Shown: positions 35,799-45,327, numbered from the stretch's first letter. The stretch is DNA of 64,000 bases from Maribacter dokdonensis DSW-8 (GCF_001447995.1 NZ_LDPE01000001.1:1736001-1800000), one strand, 5' to 3'. Translations and numbers: made by a program. The notes: a model not told the origin generated them from the sequence alone.

Positions 35799-36290
35799 AT
35801 GAGTAAAGTAGCCGTAGTAATGGGCAGCACAAGTGATATGCCCGTAATGCAAGATGCCATAGATATTTTAAAAGGTTTTGATATAGAGGTAGACGTAGAC
35901 ATTGTATCTGCCCACAGAACACCCGAAAAATTGTTCGATTTTAGTAAAAACGCACATACCAATGGCTATTCGGTAATTATTGCAGGTGCCGGTGGTGCTG
36001 CACATTTACCCGGGATGGTAGCATCAATGTCCCCGTTACCCGTTATAGGCGTACCTGTTAAAAGCAGCAATTCTATTGATGGTTGGGACTCTGTACTTTC
36101 TATACTTCAAATGCCAAGCGGTGTACCAGTTGCTACCGTAGCATTGAACGGAGCAAAGAATGCAGGAATTTTAGCTGCCCAGATCATTGGCAGCTCAGAC
36201 AAATGTGTATTGGATAAAATAATTCTTTACAAGGAAGGTTTAAAGCAGAAAGTAATAGATGGCGCTAAAGCTGTAAATGGCAATACTTAA
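35799..36290 (+). CDS. purE: N5-carboxyaminoimidazole ribonucleotide mutase
   Basis: A 163-residue class I PurE that converts N5-CAIR to CAIR. It has the N-terminal GSTSDMPVM phosphate-binding loop, the SAHRTPE motif with its catalytic His, AGAGGAAHLPGMVAS, and VPVKSSNSIDGWDSVLSI. Cotranscribed with purK (5-bp gap). The length is normal. Confidence 0.97.
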   Translation: MSKVAVVMGSTSDMPVMQDAIDILKGFDIEVDVDIVSAHRTPEKLFDFSKNAHTNGYSVIIAGAGGAAHLPGMVASMSPLPVIGVPVKSSNSIDGWDSVLSILQMPSGVPVATVALNGAKNAGILAAQIIGSSDKCVLDKIILYKEGLKQKVIDGAKAVNGNT

Positions 36291-36349
36291 AATATTAGGA
36301 ATGCACTAGCATCGTTATTAATTAGCCAACATTTCACAAAACAAAACAT

Positions 36350-36661
36350 ATGAACAAACCAACCATTGTTTGTATTTCTATAGCTATTTTATTAACGCTC
36401 ATTCTTTTTATTTATAAACGTAGATTTCACACTAAATACTTAAAACTGTTATTTCGCTTTTTTAGTACATTTCTACTCTTATACTTACTTATTCAATTTT
36501 TAGTTTTTATTCGTTGGGAATATTTTGTTCCATCAAACACAAGTAATGATACTGCTAGAAATTTTGCTTTTCTTACAGGAGCTGTTTTTTCATTTACGAT
36601 ATCATTCGTAATTTTATTAATCGATTTTCTCATCAAACTTCTGAGAAACAAAAAAACTTAA
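36350..36661 (+). CDS. Small membrane protein of unknown function
   Basis: A 103-residue protein with three predicted membrane helices: about 5-20 (TIVCISIAILLTLILFIY), 35-52 (RFFSTFLLLYLLIQFLVFI) and 72-92 (AFLTGAVFSFTISFVILLI). It sits between purE (about 60 bp upstream) and the M3 peptidase (9 bp downstream) and may be cotranscribed with the latter. No family is recognised; the length and clean start make it a real gene rather than noise. Confidence 0.6.
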   Translation: MNKPTIVCISIAILLTLILFIYKRRFHTKYLKLLFRFFSTFLLLYLLIQFLVFIRWEYFVPSNTSNDTARNFAFLTGAVFSFTISFVILLIDFLIKLLRNKKT

Positions 36662-36670
36662 CATACGGCA

Positions 36671-38695
36671 ATGAATCCATTATTATCCCAATTTGACACC
36701 GCTCCATTTTCAAAAATAAAAAACGAGCATTTTAAGCCCGCATTTTTACAATCTATAGAAGAAGCAAGAGCGGAAATAGATGCCATTACAGAAAATACAG
36801 ATGCACCAACATTTGAAAACACCATTGAAGCCCTAGAATTTTCGGGTCAGCAATTAGATCGCATTTCAAGTGTATTTTTCAATTTGAATTCCGCAGAAAC
36901 TAATGAAGAGATTCAAAAAATAGCTCAAGAAATTTCTCCGCTTTTATCTGAGTTTGGCAATGACATTACTTTGAACGAAGCACTTTTTAAAAGAGTTAAA
37001 GCCGTGTACGATCAAAAGGATAATCTGGAACTTACTGTTGAGCAAAACACACTTTTAGATAAGAAATATAAAAGTTTCAGTAGAAACGGCGCCAACTTAT
37101 CTGAAGATAAAAAGAAACGTTTACGTGAAATAGATGCCAAACTAGCGAAATTGAAATTGACATTTGGCGAAAATGTACTTGCCGAAACCAATAAGTATCA
37201 GTTACACCTGACAGATGAGTCTGATTTAGATGGTTTACCGGAAGGGGCAAAAGAAGCTGCTGCACAATTGGCAACTTCAAAAGGCAAAGAAGATGGTTGG
37301 TTGATCACCTTAGATTACCCTAGCTATATTCCGTTTATGAAGTACGCCAAAAACCGCGCATTACGAAAAGAACTTTCATTGGCTTTTGGTAGTAAAGGTT
37401 TTCATAAAGATGAATTGGATAATCAAGAAAACGTGCTGGAAATAGCCAAACTACGCTTTGAAAGAGCCAATCTCTTAGGCTATAAGACCCATGCCGATTT
37501 TGTACTGGAAGAACGTATGGCAGAGACGCCAGAAAAAGTACATTCTTTTTTAAATGAATTGTTAGTAAAAGCGAATCCAGCCGCAGAACGGGAGTTTAAA
37601 CAATTAGAGGATTTCGCCAAAAAATTAGACGGAATTGACCGACTTGAAAAATGGGACAGTAGTTATTATTCCGAAAAATTGAAACAAGAGCTTTTTAATT
37701 TAGACGACGAGAAACTAAAGCCATATTTTAAATTGGAGAATGTCATCAATGGCGTTTTCAAAGTAGCTGAAAACCTATTTGACCTTCAGTTTGAAGAAGT
37801 AAACGACATTGAGAAGTATCATGACGAGGTTAAAACCTTTAAAGTTTATGATGCCAACAAGAACTTCATTTCATTATTCTATGCCGACTTCCACCCCAGA
37901 GCAGGAAAACGTGGTGGTGCTTGGATGACTTCATTTAAAAGCCAATGGAAGCGTAACGGAGAAAATGTGCGTCCGCATATATCCAACGTGTGCAATTTTA
38001 CACCCTCAACAAAAAGCAAGCCTTCGTTACTGACTTTTAACGAGGTTACTACCTTATTCCATGAATTTGGACATGGCTTACACGGCATGTTGGCGAACAC
38101 TACCTACCCTAGCCTATCAGGAACATCTGTATTTTGGGATTTCGTAGAATTACCTAGTCAGGTTTTAGAAAACTGGTGCTATGAAAAAGAAGCTTTAGAA
38201 CTATTTGCCAAGCATTACGAAACTGGTGAGACTATACCGATGGAACTGGTTGAAAAAATAAAAGAATCCGCAACTTTCCAAGAAGGTATGCAGACGCTAC
38301 GTCAGTTGAGTTTTGGGTTATTGGATATGTCTTGGCACGGAATAAACCCAACAAGCATTACCAATGTAAAGGCTCATGAAGATGAAGCATTTAAAGATAC
38401 CAGTCTATACCCAGACACCCCTGAGACTTGCATGAGCACAGCTTTCTCCCACATTTTTCAAGGCGGATATTCATCTGGCTACTATAGTTACAAATGGGCA
38501 GAAGTGTTAGATGCAGATGCATTTGCCTATTTTAAGGAAGAGGGAATTTTCAATAAAGAGGTTGCCACCAAGTTTAAAGACCATGTGCTTTCACAAGGAG
38601 GCACAGAAAATCCAATGGTGCTTTACAAAAGATTTAGAGGTGCTGAACCTAAAGTTGAGGCATTATTAGAACGTGCCGGCCTACTTACCAATTAA
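36671..38695 (+). CDS. M3-family oligopeptidase (Dcp/PrlC-like)
   Basis: A 674-residue cytoplasmic zinc peptidase of the thimet oligopeptidase family. The zinc motif HEFGH is at 464-468 (TLFHEFGHGLHGM), with the conserved substrate-cleft motifs FYADFHPRAGKRGGAW and FQGGYSSGYYSYKWAEV and the third-ligand region FVELPSQVLENW. No signal peptide, unlike some flavobacterial Dcp homologues. It should clear short peptides from protein turnover. A 19-bp hairpin ends the unit. Confidence 0.95.
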   Translation: MNPLLSQFDTAPFSKIKNEHFKPAFLQSIEEARAEIDAITENTDAPTFENTIEALEFSGQQLDRISSVFFNLNSAETNEEIQKIAQEISPLLSEFGNDITLNEALFKRVKAVYDQKDNLELTVEQNTLLDKKYKSFSRNGANLSEDKKKRLREIDAKLAKLKLTFGENVLAETNKYQLHLTDESDLDGLPEGAKEAAAQLATSKGKEDGWLITLDYPSYIPFMKYAKNRALRKELSLAFGSKGFHKDELDNQENVLEIAKLRFERANLLGYKTHADFVLEERMAETPEKVHSFLNELLVKANPAAEREFKQLEDFAKKLDGIDRLEKWDSSYYSEKLKQELFNLDDEKLKPYFKLENVINGVFKVAENLFDLQFEEVNDIEKYHDEVKTFKVYDANKNFISLFYADFHPRAGKRGGAWMTSFKSQWKRNGENVRPHISNVCNFTPSTKSKPSLLTFNEVTTLFHEFGHGLHGMLANTTYPSLSGTSVFWDFVELPSQVLENWCYEKEALELFAKHYETGETIPMELVEKIKESATFQEGMQTLRQLSFGLLDMSWHGINPTSITNVKAHEDEAFKDTSLYPDTPETCMSTAFSHIFQGGYSSGYYSYKWAEVLDADAFAYFKEEGIFNKEVATKFKDHVLSQGGTENPMVLYKRFRGAEPKVEALLERAGLLTN

Positions 38696-38713
38696 CATAC
38701 TGAAACACTTTAT

Positions 38714-38758
38714 AACAGCTATTAAAATATATAATCAACATATATTTTAATAGCTGTT
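38714..38758 (+). terminator. Long-stem terminator after M3 peptidase
   Basis: A perfect 19-bp inverted repeat (arms 38714-38732 and 38740-38758) with a 7-nt loop, followed by CTTTT. The stem is AT-rich but unusually long. Confidence 0.75.
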
Positions 38759-38970
38759 CTTTTACCAACATGTGCATGTAGTAGGCTTGAAAACATGTAC
38801 TGTAAAATATATGTGCATTAAGGCCTACAGCCTTCTAAAAAGACCTAATAATTATAAAAACATACTCTTTTTCAAATATTTAAGCATTATATTGTAAGTA
38901 TCAATACCAGATTTTACAACTACCGTTTATACCATAAGTCTTAGTCGGCCATTATTAAACACTTTTTGAA

Positions 38971-41900
38971 ATGGAGAAAGAGAACACTCTTTTAGAAAAG
39001 AACCAACTATTTTCAGCAACCAAAAAAGTTGCTCAAATTGGTATATTTCAGCTAGACTTAACATCCAATTCCGTTTATTGGAACGATGATTTAAAAGAAA
39101 TTCACCAAGTCCCTCTTAGCTTTTCTCCATCATTAGAGGAATCATATGGAAATTGTACCAACGTATTTCAAAAAGAACTCTTTTTCAATTTGCATAAAGA
39201 AGCTATTAATGAAGGCATACCATTTGAAATATCTTATGAAATTCTAACAAAACAAGGCCAAAAGCGCAATTTGCGCACTACTGTTCAACCTATTTTCAAA
39301 GCTGGGCGTTGCACTAATCTTCACGGAACAACGGTAGAGGTTTCTCAATTTGAAAATTCAAATATTGAAACGGTTCAATATACAGAGCAATTAAATACCG
39401 CGGAAATTCTAGCAAATTCAGGATCGTGGAAATGGAACATTATCACAGATGAATTAATTTGGTCCGATAATTTCTATACTATTTTTGACCACAAAAGAGA
39501 TACTCCAATATCATATGATGTCTACTTGAATTATGTTCACAAAGAAGACAGAAAAAAAATTTCCGCCAAGTTTAAACGTGCATTAAAGAATAAAATATTT
39601 CCAGAATCTATATACCGTATTCAATTAGCAGATGGCACCATAAAGACCCTTAACTCTTCAGGGAAGGTCATAATTAATGAAAAAGGCGATGTTGTTTCCT
39701 TAATGGGCACCTGTCAAGATATTACAGAACAGGTAGCTAAAGAACAAGAATTATCTGAAAAAAAACAACAATTAGAGCTTTCTGAAAGCATTAATAAAGC
39801 AGGTTCATGGCAATTTACAATAGCAAATGGAGAATTTAAATGGTCAGACAATCTGTATACTATTTTCAACCTGGGTATAGGTGAAAAAATGAATTTTGAA
39901 AAATTAAAAAAATTCATCCATCCAGAAGACATAGGACTTATTAAAGAAAAACTTGAAGAAACAATCAAGGAAAAGAAATCTCACACTTTTACACATCGTA
40001 TTATTTTAAAAAATAATACAATTAAAACAGTTAGGGTAGTCTCAGATGCCTTAACTAATGATAAAGGCGAGGTTGTAGAGTTAATAGGAACCACACAAGA
40101 TATAACCAAGAGATTGGATGTTGAAAAAGAATTAAAGGAAAAAAATCAGCTGTTAGATTTTGCCGAGAATTTGACAACCATGGGTTATTGGAAATACAAA
40201 CCGGAAACAGATGATGTGTTTTGGTCAGACAACTTATACACCATATTTGATATTCCAAAAGAGAAAAAGATAACTTTTGATACTTATTTTGATAAAATTC
40301 ATCCAGCGGACAAAGACATTATAAAAACAAAAATAGACCAATCTATTAGCGAACATAAGTTCCACGATTATACCCATAGAATTATTACGGACAATAACAT
40401 CATTAAGACCGTTCAAATCTTAGGTAAAGCCACTTATAATGCACAAGATGGTTTACAAGAGCTTTTAGGCGCCTGCTTAGACATTACAGAAAACCAAACC
40501 AAAGAATTGGAACTTGCTCAAAAAAACCATCAGCTGAACAGTGCCGAAAAAATGGCCAAAATTGGTTATTGGCATTGGAATACCGCCTCTAATGAAGTGT
40601 ATTGGTCAGATAATTTACACGCTATATATGGTCACGACAAAAACAAACCTCTAAATTTTGAAACCTATATAAGTTATATACATAAAGATGACCGGGCAGC
40701 TATATCCACAAAACTTTCTAATGCCATAATTGCCGGTGATTTTCCAAATTCCACTTATAGAATTCAATTAAATGATGGTTCAATAAAAACTATAAAATCC
40801 ATTGGTAAAATAGTTAGAAACCAAAATGGGGAAGTTCTTGAGATGTCAGGAACATGCCAAGATATAACTAGCCTAATAAGAACCGAAAAAGAATTAAAGG
40901 AAAAAAACCGTTTACTTTCTGTATCTGAAGAAATGGCAATGATGGGATCCTGGAAATGGAATCCAGGCACTGGGGTTTCAACTTGGTCAGATAATCTTTA
41001 CCATATTTATGGTATAGATTTACACACTCCAATTACAATTGAATTATTTTTATCTAGAGTACACCCTAATGATGTGAATAAAGTTAATAATCACATTGCT
41101 AATATTCTAAACACCCACAAAAGCGAGGAGACACTTACGTTTAGAATTACAAAGGGCACTAACTCAATTCGATTTTTAGAATTAATCGCTGAAGTCATAG
41201 AAGATGAATACGGAAATATTTTAGAATTAATTGGATCTACACAAGATGTAACCGACAAAATTAAAGCCCGTAAAGAGATTAAAGAAAAGAATCAACTTCT
41301 ATCCTATGCTGAAGAAATTTCCAACATGGGATCTTGGCATTGGGATTTAGATCGGGATATTTTAAAATGGTCAGACAATCTGTATAAAATTTATCGTTTA
41401 GAATTAGACGCTACCATTAACATGGAAAAGTTTTACTCGCAGATACACCCAGACGATATAGCCCAGGTTAAAGCGTTAATTACAGAATCCATCAATGGTA
41501 ACGAGAAAATTAAATTATTATCATTTCGTATCATTTTAGATGATGGTACAATACGCTCCATTGAATCACGAGCCGAAACTAAAAAAAATCATTTAGGAAA
41601 GGTCGTTGAAATGGTAGGCACTGCCCAAGACATCACCGAAAAGCTAAAAATTGAAAAAGACATATTGGAAAAAAACCATATGTTAAATTTTGCAGAAGAG
41701 CTGGCTATGATCGGGTATTGGCAATTAAACGTCGCCAATGACTCTTTTATATGGTCCAATAATATGTATAGAATTTTTGGTTTTGAAATTGGTATTACCA
41801 TGAATTTTGATTTGCTCTTATCCCATACTCATCCAGCAGATCGAGAGTTAGTAATGCACAAAAAACAAAACGCCATTGCTACTAAAAAATTTGAAAAATT

Positions 41901-42759
41901 TACACAACGTATTTTACATGAGGACGGTGAAATAAGGTTCAGCGAAATTGTCGGCAAAGTCATTACCGACAAGGAAGGCAACGCCACAAAAATTATTGGA
42001 TCAAGTAGAGATATTACCGAAGAAATTTTAGCCCAGCAAAAGATTCTGGAAACCAATAAAAATCTGGAAGAATCTACTGTAAAACTTACTGCCCAAAACA
42101 AACAGTTAGCAGAATTCAACCAAATAACATCACACAACCTGCGTGCTCCGGTAAGCAATCTAAATGCTTTACTGAAGCTTTATAACAAAACGCAAAGTGA
42201 AGGTAAAAAAATCGAAATATTTGAAAAATTTGAAATTGTAATAGAACGCCTTACCGAAACGTTGAACGCTCTAGTAGAAACCATTACCATAAAAAAGAAT
42301 GGTGTTGAAATCATACCTAAATTAGATTTTGAGCAAGTTTTGCTCAAAACAAAACAAACACTGGCAGCAACTTTATTAGAAACTAAGGCTAAAATAACTT
42401 ATGATTTCTCTAAAGCTAAAAACGTAGATTACAACCCTATTTATTTAGAAAGTATATTCTTAAATTTAATAAGCAATGCCATAAAGTACAGATCACCTGA
42501 TAGAGTTCCGCAGATTTTTATCACCTCAAAAAAAGATAATAATAGAACTGTATTAGAGTTTAAAGATAATGGCTTAGGTATAGATTTAAAAAATCATGGT
42601 AATAAGTTATTTGGACTTAACCAGGTTTTTCATAAGCACCCAGAATCAAAAGGAATAGGACTATTTATAACTAAAGCACAAGTATTGGCCATGGGAGGAT
42701 CAATAACCGCAGAAAGTGACGTTAATATAGGTTCAACTTTTATTATAACACTAAATTAA
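38971..42759 (+). CDS. Soluble histidine kinase with eight tandem PAS domains
   Basis: A 1262-residue kinase without membrane helices or signal peptide. Eight PAS domains (with PAC ends) occupy residues ~5-1020. The conserved Trp of the WSDN-type motif recurs at residues 37, 164, 291, 418, 545, 672, 800 and 928, each module ending in an ELKEKNQLL-like coiled linker. The phosphoacceptor is His1055 in SHNLRAPVSNL, followed by a HATPase domain (N box LNLISNAIKY, G1 FKDNGLGID, G2 SKGIGLFI). A single-domain response regulator starts 7 bp downstream and is the likely partner. The ligand is unknown and no haem or flavin residues stand out. Confidence 0.95.
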   Translation: MEKENTLLEKNQLFSATKKVAQIGIFQLDLTSNSVYWNDDLKEIHQVPLSFSPSLEESYGNCTNVFQKELFFNLHKEAINEGIPFEISYEILTKQGQKRNLRTTVQPIFKAGRCTNLHGTTVEVSQFENSNIETVQYTEQLNTAEILANSGSWKWNIITDELIWSDNFYTIFDHKRDTPISYDVYLNYVHKEDRKKISAKFKRALKNKIFPESIYRIQLADGTIKTLNSSGKVIINEKGDVVSLMGTCQDITEQVAKEQELSEKKQQLELSESINKAGSWQFTIANGEFKWSDNLYTIFNLGIGEKMNFEKLKKFIHPEDIGLIKEKLEETIKEKKSHTFTHRIILKNNTIKTVRVVSDALTNDKGEVVELIGTTQDITKRLDVEKELKEKNQLLDFAENLTTMGYWKYKPETDDVFWSDNLYTIFDIPKEKKITFDTYFDKIHPADKDIIKTKIDQSISEHKFHDYTHRIITDNNIIKTVQILGKATYNAQDGLQELLGACLDITENQTKELELAQKNHQLNSAEKMAKIGYWHWNTASNEVYWSDNLHAIYGHDKNKPLNFETYISYIHKDDRAAISTKLSNAIIAGDFPNSTYRIQLNDGSIKTIKSIGKIVRNQNGEVLEMSGTCQDITSLIRTEKELKEKNRLLSVSEEMAMMGSWKWNPGTGVSTWSDNLYHIYGIDLHTPITIELFLSRVHPNDVNKVNNHIANILNTHKSEETLTFRITKGTNSIRFLELIAEVIEDEYGNILELIGSTQDVTDKIKARKEIKEKNQLLSYAEEISNMGSWHWDLDRDILKWSDNLYKIYRLELDATINMEKFYSQIHPDDIAQVKALITESINGNEKIKLLSFRIILDDGTIRSIESRAETKKNHLGKVVEMVGTAQDITEKLKIEKDILEKNHMLNFAEELAMIGYWQLNVANDSFIWSNNMYRIFGFEIGITMNFDLLLSHTHPADRELVMHKKQNAIATKKFEKFTQRILHEDGEIRFSEIVGKVITDKEGNATKIIGSSRDITEEILAQQKILETNKNLEESTVKLTAQNKQLAEFNQITSHNLRAPVSNLNALLKLYNKTQSEGKKIEIFEKFEIVIERLTETLNALVETITIKKNGVEIIPKLDFEQVLLKTKQTLAATLLETKAKITYDFSKAKNVDYNPIYLESIFLNLISNAIKYRSPDRVPQIFITSKKDNNRTVLEFKDNGLGIDLKNHGNKLFGLNQVFHKHPESKGIGLFITKAQVLAMGGSITAESDVNIGSTFIITLN
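39000..42010 (+). repeat. Eight tandem PAS-coding units, period 381-384 bp
   Basis: Taking the TGG of the WSDN-type motif as reference, the units lie at 39079, 39460, 39841, 40222, 40603, 40984, 41368 and 41752. Five consecutive spacings are exactly 381 bp and the last two are 384 bp. The DNA has diverged (no long identical stretches noticed), so the duplications are old and length-constrained. Confidence 0.85.
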
Positions 42760-42766
42760 AAACAAA

Positions 42767-43165
42767 ATGAAAAATAATATAAATGTATGTATTATAGATG
42801 ACGATGATGTTTTTCAATACACCATTTTACACACCTTGCAAGTACATAAATCTGTTAACCATATTATTCCTTTCACAGATGGTGCAGAGGCAATGACATT
42901 TTTAAAAGCCAACATCAATAATGACCAAGAGTTACCAGACGTCATATTTTTAGATATAAATATGCCCGTAATGGATGGCTACGGGTTCATGCAGCAATAC
43001 GAAAGTCTAATTCCCAACCTAGCCAAAAAAATAACGGTATATATATTATCATCATCCGTAGACCTTGTTGACTTTGACAAGACCAAGAAGATCAACCAGG
43101 TAACAGACTATATAGTTAAACCAATTAGAGATAACCAATTGACCAGAATTCTTGCTGAACTTTAA
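42767..43165 (+). CDS. Single-domain response regulator
   Basis: A 132-residue receiver domain without an output domain. It has the acidic cluster IDDDD (10-14), phosphoacceptor Asp63 in FLDINMPVMDG, the switch Ser stretch YILSSS and the KP pair in IVKPI. It starts 7 bp after the eight-PAS kinase and should be its cognate receiver, acting by protein contact or phosphorelay rather than direct DNA binding. Confidence 0.95.
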   Translation: MKNNINVCIIDDDDVFQYTILHTLQVHKSVNHIIPFTDGAEAMTFLKANINNDQELPDVIFLDINMPVMDGYGFMQQYESLIPNLAKKITVYILSSSVDLVDFDKTKKINQVTDYIVKPIRDNQLTRILAEL

Positions 43166-43198
43166 ATCTCAATAATTATGCTGACACTATAAAAAGAC

Positions 43199-43552
43199 TC
43201 AGTCCTTACTGGAATAAGCATCATATCCACCCTGTAGGTCTACAACATTATTAAATCCCAATTCTACCAATCTTGCTTGAGATTTTAAACTTCTACCTCC
43301 CTTTTTACAGAAGACATAAACTTTTTTAGTCTTATCAAGTTTTGTCACTTTTTCGTCAAAATCATTAGAAAGCCAGTTGATATTGATTGCACCATGTATA
43401 CTACCATCTTTATATTCTTGTGGCGTTCTAACATCTAACAGTATTTCCTTAGCGCTATCAAATCCATTAAACTTCGATATTGGTTGCGACTCTATTTGTG
43501 CTAAAACACACTGACTACTGATAATTAGAACAAATAATAGTATATTTCTCAT
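43199..43552 (-). CDS. Secreted rhodanese-like domain protein
   Basis: A 117-residue protein from ATG 43552 (the longer reading begins at a TTG), with a signal peptide ending CVLAQ. One rhodanese domain: LLDVRTPQEYKDGSIHGAIN and the active-site loop FCKKGGRS with Cys82. It acts outside the cytoplasm, probably in sulfur transfer or thiol chemistry. It is convergent with the histidine-kinase operon and divergent from the sigma factor gene. Confidence 0.92.
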   Translation of the reverse strand: MRNILLFVLIISSQCVLAQIESQPISKFNGFDSAKEILLDVRTPQEYKDGSIHGAININWLSNDFDEKVTKLDKTKKVYVFCKKGGRSLKSQARLVELGFNNVVDLQGGYDAYSSKD

Positions 43553-43570
43553 GATTAAAGTGTTTGTTAC

Positions 43571-43608
43571 CAAAAGTAAACATTATACCTAAAATTATTT
43601 TACTTTTG
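43571..43608. promoter_or_regulatory. Mirrored -7 elements of the rhodanese/sigma divergent promoter
   Basis: TACTTTTG occurs on the plus strand at 43601-43608 (towards the sigma gene) and on the minus strand at 43578-43571 (towards rhodanese). Each is an exact TAnnTTTG match a few bases before the respective ATG. Neither has a clear TTG at -33. Confidence 0.4.
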
Positions 43609-43621
43609 AAATGCAGAAAAA

Positions 43622-44176
43622 ATGGAAATACAAAACCTCAATCCAGACAAGTGGGTAGATCTCTATGCAGATTACCTTTTTAATTACGCCGTAACTAGGG
43701 TAAGCGATGCTGAAATTGCAAAAGATCTTGTTCAAGATACTTTTATTGCCGGATTAAAATCTGCTAAAAACTTTAAAGGCGATGCTGCTGAACGCACATG
43801 GTTGATCGCCATATTAAAGCGTAAAGTAATTGACCACTACCGAAAAGCAAATTCAAAAAAAGGAAAGGCCGAGGTTCGTATGAGCTACAGCTCACAAACC
43901 GATGCCGAAGGAGATTGGATCGAAGAGCGCATAGCCGATCCCAATAGTAATTTTGAAAATGACCTACTTGAAAATGAAGAACTAGGTCTTGCTATTCAAA
44001 ATTGCATTTCCAAATTACCTAAAAAACAAGCCGAGGTTTTTACCATGAAAACTATTCAAGGTATGGAAACTGAAGATATTTGTAATGCTTTAGGAATTAA
44101 TGCGTCTAACCTTTGGGTAATGATACATAGAGCTAGAACTAGCTTAATGGGTTGTTTAAATCAAAATTGGTTTTAA
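43622..44176 (+). CDS. ECF-type RNA polymerase sigma factor
   Basis: A 184-residue group 4 sigma factor. Region 2 (YADYLFNYAVTRVSDAEIAK, DLVQDTFIAGL, RTWLIAILKRKVIDHYRK) is joined by an extended acidic linker to region 4 (ISKLPKKQAEVFTMKTIQGMETEDICNALGI, then WVMIHRAR). The pattern fits a flavobacterial/beta-proteobacterial ECF subfamily that is followed by a tiny Cys-containing protein, as here 2 bp downstream. Confidence 0.94.
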   Translation: MEIQNLNPDKWVDLYADYLFNYAVTRVSDAEIAKDLVQDTFIAGLKSAKNFKGDAAERTWLIAILKRKVIDHYRKANSKKGKAEVRMSYSSQTDAEGDWIEERIADPNSNFENDLLENEELGLAIQNCISKLPKKQAEVFTMKTIQGMETEDICNALGINASNLWVMIHRARTSLMGCLNQNWF

Positions 44177-44178
44177 TT

Positions 44179-44409
44179 ATGATGATTTCGTGTGAAAAGG
44201 CTGCAAATATTTGCAATAAAGCCCAATATAAAGAAGCGACTTTTTGGGAAAAAATAAAGTTGAAGTTTCATTTACTTATGTGTAAAACCTGTGCAAAACA
44301 CAGTAAAAACAATACAAAATTAACATCGCTTTGTAATCAAGCAAGGATAGCTGTTTTGTCTGATGAAGACAAGAAAAAAATGAAAGAAACCTTCAACAAA
44401 GCTAAATAA
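44179..44409 (+). CDS. Small putative zinc-finger anti-sigma protein
   Basis: A 76-residue protein; ATG 44179, 2 bp after the sigma stop, is preferred over an overlapping upstream start. The His31-x3-Cys35-x2-Cys38 arrangement (KFHLLMCKTC) resembles zinc-binding anti-sigma domains; Cys5 and Cys12 lie nearby. No membrane helix, so any anti-sigma action would be cytosolic. Homologues in flavobacteria are, as I recall, sometimes labelled glycine dehydrogenase because gcvP is nearby; nothing in this sequence supports that name. Its stop overlaps the end of the convergent UbiA-like gene by 8 bp. Confidence 0.75.
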   Translation: MMISCEKAANICNKAQYKEATFWEKIKLKFHLLMCKTCAKHSKNNTKLTSLCNQARIAVLSDEDKKKMKETFNKAK

Positions 44410-45229
44410 CCAACCTTTCTACAAAAACAAATAACAGCCACCAGAATAAAGGTATTGCCTCTACCCAAAAAGAAGAGAAATATTTACTTTGCTCCTTTTT
44501 TGTCTTATAAATTACAAGAATTAGTATTGAACATACTATAGTCATTGCCAACATTCGGTTTATGTCCAAGTCCTTTTTTAAAAATGAAGCGCCGTAAAAG
44601 AGTGCAATCCAAACATAACCTATAATTTTTGCTCCTTTAACGCCTACCCTCTGTGGTAAGGTCTTTAATAGCAAGCTATCATATTTTAAATCTCTAATTT
44701 CAAAAGGAATCAGAAGTATTAGCACAAACAGAAATCGCTGAACCGTTTCTACCTTTATATTCCACGAAATAGTATCAATCACTGAAATAGCCGGCAGTAT
44801 TACGGTTGTACCCGCCCAAACGGCAGCGACAATTAAAATCTTCAGTCCGCTTAAGCTTCTAAAGTTTTTATGCCTTGGCAAGACCGGAAGCGCATAAAGA
44901 CCCGTAATTGCAGCTAACACCAGTAATCCTACAAAAACCCTTTCAGAAAGAAATAATAATTGATAGCCAGCAACAAGCAAGCACCCAAGGCTAAAAAATT
45001 GAATGTTTTTTTGATAGGTATTGGTAACTAGAAAATACTTTTCTGCCTCTACCCCAAATTTTACAAAATTATAGCACGCTATTGACCCAAAAAAGATAAA
45101 AAAATAAAGCTCCGGCGGTACGTTTATGTTTAAGGTCAATGCAGTAACATGAACTAAACTAAACACCCCTAAAGACACGTGAATACTAGCATCCAAGTAA
45201 AAATCAAAAATCTTTTTGATTATGGTCAT
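44402..45229 (-). CDS. UbiA-like polytopic membrane protein
   Basis: A 275-residue protein with about eight membrane helices. The second cytoplasmic motif resembles UbiA prenyltransferases (LLIPFEIRDLKYDSLLLKTLPQRVG), with YALPVLPRHKNFRSLSGLKILIVA before it. The first canonical Asp-rich motif (NDxxD) is replaced by ACYNFVKFGVEAEKY, so prenyl-transfer activity is uncertain. It is divergent from gcvP. Confidence 0.7.
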   Translation of the reverse strand: MTIIKKIFDFYLDASIHVSLGVFSLVHVTALTLNINVPPELYFFIFFGSIACYNFVKFGVEAEKYFLVTNTYQKNIQFFSLGCLLVAGYQLLFLSERVFVGLLVLAAITGLYALPVLPRHKNFRSLSGLKILIVAAVWAGTTVILPAISVIDTISWNIKVETVQRFLFVLILLIPFEIRDLKYDSLLLKTLPQRVGVKGAKIIGYVWIALFYGASFLKKDLDINRMLAMTIVCSILILVIYKTKKEQSKYFSSFWVEAIPLFWWLLFVFVERLVI

Positions 45230-45327
45230 TGAACAAAAATAGTTAAAGTGTTTATAACCCTTGGTTTTGGTTAAAAACTTTCACCTTTAGGCGCCCAACC
45301 AAGCACAAATTAAACACATAAAAGTGG

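Noticed and set aside
39000..42010. Assembly artefact or mobile repeat array in the kinase gene
   Set aside because: The units are diverged in sequence and keep one open frame with complete PAS domains, so this is genuine protein repetition.
44179..44409. Annotation as glycine dehydrogenase because gcvP is nearby
   Set aside because: The 76-residue protein has no PLP-enzyme features and directly follows a sigma factor; an H-x3-C-x2-C motif points to an anti-sigma-like role.
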